Shown in pieces: positions 5,007 through 7,756 of a stretch of DNA of 7,756 nt. Under the pieces are notes generated by a model, which worked only from the letters and a program-made list of their open reading frames with translations, made no database searches and was not told the origin of the DNA. Both the position numbers and the translations under genes were made by a program. Source of the DNA: an uncultured Pseudomonadota bacterium (lineage in GTDB: Bacteria; SAR324; NAC60-12); the NCBI GenBank assembly GCA_913056375.1, contig CAJXNF010000122.1, positions 1 to 7,756 of the forward strand, written 5' to 3'. Position 1 is the first letter of the stretch. Each line of letters opens with the position of its first letter.

Positions 5007-7202
5007 TTAGGCTTCTAGCCAAAACGCGCTGTTGCGCTGCTCGGAGCGTTCTAGCAGTTTCCAGCGCACGATTGGAATTTCTCGAAGCAACTCTGAGTCA
5101 CTGATCTTGTACACTCTTGAGTCCTTAACCGCTCTCATCAGGAAGCGACGTTGTTGTCCGAGAATCGTTTCTTCACCACAGAATTCCCCTTCTTCTACAA
5201 CCTGTGGGGTCTTCCCTTCCATTAACAACTCAACCTGACCTCGACGGATCAACACCAGAGAGGGTTGAGTGAGTTCGATCTCACTTCCTTCAGGATAGAA
5301 CTCTTGCTCCATCACCTGGGCGATCTTGGTCTGAATTGGATAAGAAACCGACTCTCCGAATAAAGGGGTTGACCGCATGAACTCAATACGATCCTGCACT
5401 CGCTGGATTTCGTTGAAGATCCGGTTCCGTGCGACAAATTCCTCGAAGAGATGACTGGGAATCTGGAGCGTCTCAATGTAGCTGGCAGCCCGGTAGGTGC
5501 CGAAGTTGATCAGCCCAAACAAGGCACCCATGTCTCCAGCCAATGAACCTGCAGAGAGGATGTTGTTGACTTTGCTCTCAGCACGGATGAATTCCACACT
5601 GCCGGTCAGAATCAAATAAACATGGGCCGGAGCCTCGTTATTCTTGAGCAGAATGGTCCCTGCACTAAACGGCACTCTTGGGCAGTTCAGCAGCATGTTG
5701 ATCTCGCTCTCAGGAACCGTCGGGTAGTAGGCGTGGAGGTACTTTGCTGCGTACTTCAGGTAGTAGTCGATCTTCCCTGGGATCAGTACGTCTGTCATTC
5801 CAAAGGCCAGACCGGAACCGATCTCTTTTTCCTGATTCGACAGAGGGCTAGCTTTGTGTGAGAGCACAATCTTTGTTGAATTATCCGCTCGAAAATCAGT
5901 CGCCAAGCCGTGGATCATCCCTCCCCCAATATCAATCTTCTTCAGATTTACCTTGGTCAGGTAATGGGATCGGGTGCGCTCATAGAGTTCACGAGAAATT
6001 CCAGGGGCTTTGGGGTCGTCACTGATCATTCCTTCTAAAACACTGAAGGCAGTGATGTCCGCGAGATGAGCGTAAGTGACATGGCCCTCCTTCCAAAGAG
6101 TACGTAGGAAGAGGATGTTGGTCTCTACCGGGTGAGGTGAAAATACTGGGAAGACTTCCAAGCCATTGACGTTGTTCCAAGTATCAAATTCGAGATCGTG
6201 TACCTCAAAAAACTCATCGAACTGATTCTCATCAATTGACATCAAGGCTGCCAATTTCTTGGTAACAGATTCACGAACGAGTCGAGTTGAGTAGTACTTA
6301 ATACGGTGATCAGAACGAATTAATGAGGTCAGCCCAGCAAAGTGGTCATCGTGCGCATGGGTGTGGAAGATGCCTTCGATCTCATTGACATTGATGCCCA
6401 GCGCATTGAGGCTGTGAGAAATGTTGGGTCCAGCGTCAATCAGGTAGATGCGTCCCTGAAATGTGACGATGCTGGCCATGCAGGGGCGGTTGGTATCCCA
6501 TCCATCTCCCTCGCCAGAGTGTGTGATTGCGAAGTAATCTCGACTGACCTGATGTGCTCCAAGTTCATAGGGTGTTTCATAGGCCTCTCCCTCGCTCAGA
6601 TTCAGATCGACCTGAACCGAGTCCCCTTCGTAGCTGAACTCGTAGACATTGAAGCCAAGCCTACGAACAAGAACCCCATTTCGAATCTCCACTGCCTGAT
6701 CACGAACAATACAGTCTTCAAGCAGATCCTCTGTTGGACGGATATTGCCGAAGGCAAAGCGGAGCTTCATTCGCATCATTTCATCGGCAACATCAGGCGC
6801 AATACCAGCCGCTTCGATCTCCTGCAGGGAAATCAGACCGTAGTTACCCCGATAGATATAGTTCATTTGTGAGCGAACGATCTCTTCTTGGCCGATCAGG
6901 ATTGGTTTGTGCCCTGTGTTGTTAGGATGATTGGGGATGATGATGCCCTGGCGATAGAGCATCTGAAGCACTGGAAATTCCGCAAGGTTGGCGAAATGTC
7001 CGTTCTGCAGTGAGAGATCTGAGAGCAGGATGGCGTTGGGCCCTGTCTCATAAGTTACTCCGTTCTTCTCGATCCACTGTATCAAGCCCTTCTTCATCAA
7101 GTGCTTGACGCTATCAGCTGGACAACCGCAAAGAATACGAAGTTGGGCCTGTGGAACAGCAACCCAGTAGACTCCCGTAGTAATCTGGGTTTTTTCGATC
7201 AA
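5007..7202 (-). CDS. Metallo-beta-lactamase-fold hydrolase with two tandem cyclic-nucleotide-binding domains
   Basis: A 731-residue, probably cytoplasmic multidomain protein. Residues 1 to about 215 (ILCGCPAD at 23-30, a tract rich in Asn and Gly) form a region I cannot assign. About 220-490 is a metallo-beta-lactamase domain: LIDAGPN (254-260), THAHDDH (281-287; ligands H282, H284, D286, H287), then H357, D382 in LAD and H449 in LSH, so a dinuclear metal site looks intact. About 500-600 is a first cNMP-binding domain (AGDMGAL, Arg571 in YRAAS). About 610-705 is a second (FCGEET, Arg690). This suggests a hydrolase gated by cAMP, c-di-GMP or another ligand; the substrate is unknown. Some relatives may carry a C-terminal hemerythrin domain, absent here. 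The start is TTG (7202-7200), justified by GGGAGG 6 nt upstream. The histidine kinase gene lies 120 bp upstream on the same strand. Confidence 0.85.
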   Translation of the reverse strand: MIEKTQITTGVYWVAVPQAQLRILCGCPADSVKHLMKKGLIQWIEKNGVTYETGPNAILLSDLSLQNGHFANLAEFPVLQMLYRQGIIIPNHPNNTGHKPILIGQEEIVRSQMNYIYRGNYGLISLQEIEAAGIAPDVADEMMRMKLRFAFGNIRPTEDLLEDCIVRDQAVEIRNGVLVRRLGFNVYEFSYEGDSVQVDLNLSEGEAYETPYELGAHQVSRDYFAITHSGEGDGWDTNRPCMASIVTFQGRIYLIDAGPNISHSLNALGINVNEIEGIFHTHAHDDHFAGLTSLIRSDHRIKYYSTRLVRESVTKKLAALMSIDENQFDEFFEVHDLEFDTWNNVNGLEVFPVFSPHPVETNILFLRTLWKEGHVTYAHLADITAFSVLEGMISDDPKAPGISRELYERTRSHYLTKVNLKKIDIGGGMIHGLATDFRADNSTKIVLSHKASPLSNQEKEIGSGLAFGMTDVLIPGKIDYYLKYAAKYLHAYYPTVPESEINMLLNCPRVPFSAGTILLKNNEAPAHVYLILTGSVEFIRAESKVNNILSAGSLAGDMGALFGLINFGTYRAASYIETLQIPSHLFEEFVARNRIFNEIQRVQDRIEFMRSTPLFGESVSYPIQTKIAQVMEQEFYPEGSEIELTQPSLVLIRRGQVELLMEGKTPQVVEEGEFCGEETILGQQRRFLMRAVKDSRVYKISDSELLREIPIVRWKLLERSEQRNSAFWLEA

Positions 7203-7208
7203 AACACA

Positions 7209-7214
7209 CCTCCC
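7209..7214 (-). promoter_or_regulatory. Strong ribosome binding site selecting a TTG start
   Basis: The minus strand reads GGGAGG here, 6 nt before TTG at 7202-7200. No in-frame ATG or GTG with a comparable site is seen near it, so TTG is the probable initiator. Confidence 0.75.
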
Positions 7215-7253
7215 TGACGAGGATTCATGAGCAAAAAGACAAAAAGGTATCTC

Positions 7254-7282
7254 AAGCTAGCGATGCTCTGACTCGATGACAA
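7254..7282 (-). promoter_or_regulatory. Weak candidate sigma-70 promoter for the MBL-cNBD gene
   Basis: Leftward, TTGTCA (7282-7277; 5 of 6 matches to the -35 consensus) lies 17 bp before TAGCTT (7259-7254; 3 of 6 matches to the -10). The spacing is ideal but the -10 is poor. Confidence 0.2.
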
Positions 7283-7322
7283 GATGAAAATCCTTGGTTT
7301 GGATTCGGCTAAGAAGCTGGAA

Positions 7323-7756
7323 TTAGCCTATTTGTTGGATAGGTAGATAGACCTGGAACAGAGCCCCACCTCCAGGGATCGGTTGGTAATTCAGGAGACC
7401 AGCATGAGATTGAATGATGCGGTAAGAAATTGACAAACCCAGTCCATGTCCAGTTGGTTTGGTGGTAAAGAGGGGTTGAAACAATTGTCCGATGTGTTTG
7501 TCAGCTACCCCTGGTCCTTGGTCCTGTACTTCGATCAGCATATATTTTCGCTGGGGGGCGAGATGTTTCCCGGCTAGCTGCCATTGACTACAGAAAGAAC
7601 TGCGGATTGTCACTTCCCCACCTTCGGGAGAAGCTTCAATGGCGTTTCTGATCAGGTTTAAAAAGACTTGGTGTAACTTATCACGATCACCCTCAATCTC
7701 AGGCAGGGATGGGTCAAAAATACGGTTCAGTAGCAATCGCCGATTGCCTCGGTTTT
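7323..7756 (-). CDS. Sensor histidine kinase, C-terminal ATPase part (partial; NtrB/ZraS-like)
   Basis: Only the last 143 residues are inside the window; the frame is open through the right edge, so the true start lies beyond. They form the HATPase_c domain of a two-component sensor: N box LNLIRNAIEAS, G1 box DQGPGVAD, F box LFTTK, and G2 box GHGLGLSISYRI, ending in FQVYLPIQQIG. The segment FDPSLPEIEGDRDKL ahead of the N box resembles the NtrB (GlnL) and ZraS groups, which act on sigma-54-type response regulators. The sensory and phospho-accepting His domains are not visible. The gene stops at TAA 7325-7323. No response regulator follows it downstream; one could lie upstream outside the window. 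A TTG at 7736 that could be taken as a start is an internal Leu codon. Confidence 0.88.
   Translation of the reverse strand, partial: NRGNRRLLLNRIFDPSLPEIEGDRDKLHQVFLNLIRNAIEASPEGGEVTIRSSFCSQWQLAGKHLAPQRKYMLIEVQDQGPGVADKHIGQLFQPLFTTKPTGHGLGLSISYRIIQSHAGLLNYQPIPGGGALFQVYLPIQQIG

Larger units (their letters stand above)
7203..7322 (-). other. Intergenic region between the histidine kinase and the MBL-cNBD gene
   Basis: These 120 bp separate two leftward genes. Read leftward they hold a weak hairpin (AATCC/GGATT with a 7-base loop, 7288-7304) followed only by TTTC. That is poor as a terminator, so read-through from the kinase gene is possible. A candidate promoter and a strong Shine-Dalgarno follow. 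CGATG occurs twice close together (7261-7265 and 7274-7278). Confidence 0.5.

Noticed and set aside
5002..5009. Bidirectional terminator between the convergent zinc-motif and MBL-cNBD genes
   Set aside because: The stops are 2 bp apart and there is no hairpin or T-run between them.
6342..6872. 176-codon plus-strand open frame
   Set aside because: It is antisense to the metallo-beta-lactamase coding region with its intact metal motif; long antisense frames are common opposite such codon use.

Overview
The window is a protein-dense bacterial chromosome segment of roughly balanced GC. It has eight recognisable genes, one of them cut by the right edge, plus one 416-bp intergenic region that holds most of the unexplained structure. 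A small protein with a lipobox signal peptide, an NtrB/ZraS-type sensor kinase end, and a cNMP-binding/metallo-beta-lactamase multidomain protein point to a Gram-negative, proteobacteria-like organism. A deltaproteobacterial, SAR324-like or alphaproteobacterial lineage would all fit. No ribosomal or other strict phylogenetic marker is present, so this is inference.

Left third, minus strand (1-2830): a tight operon reads hydB, hydG, hydD, the order of the soluble NAD(P)-linked group 3b [NiFe] hydrogenases (sulfhydrogenase type). hydB is an Fe-S electron-transfer subunit, hydG an FAD/NAD(P)H plus [2Fe-2S] subunit, and hydD the hydrogenase small subunit. Junctions are 2 nt (hydB/hydG) and a 4-nt ATGA overlap (hydG/hydD), each with a clear Shine-Dalgarno sequence. 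The catalytic large subunit (hydA) is not in the window and should lie just off the left edge. HydD has Asp where the second proximal-cluster Cys is expected.

Middle (2831-3246): 416 bp without a convincing gene. It contains a long, interrupted inverted repeat (2922-2993) whose wobble pairs favour an RNA read from the plus strand, a second weaker inverted repeat, an 11-bp direct repeat, and an open frame that ends on the start codon of the next gene. On the plus strand a 69-codon lipoprotein gene follows (3247-3456). Its 3' end overlaps that of a convergent nucleotidyltransferase, with a 13-bp-period tandem duplication in the overlap.

3420-5004: dcd (dCTP deaminase) and a sugar-nucleotide nucleotidyltransferase form a minus-strand pair joined by a 4-nt GTGA overlap. 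Divergent from dcd, after only 35 bp, lies an 82-aa protein with two DnaJ-like CxxCxGxG zinc motifs.

Right part, minus strand (5007-7756): a 731-aa protein with a conserved-looking N-terminal region of unknown role, a metallo-beta-lactamase domain with its metal ligands in place, and two tandem cyclic-nucleotide-binding domains. It starts at TTG behind a strong Shine-Dalgarno sequence. Upstream is the ATPase end of a sensor histidine kinase that continues past the right edge. The best leads are the Asp-ligated small subunit, the two-cNBD metallo-hydrolase and the structured intergenic element. No CRISPR array, tRNA, rRNA or insertion sequence was seen.
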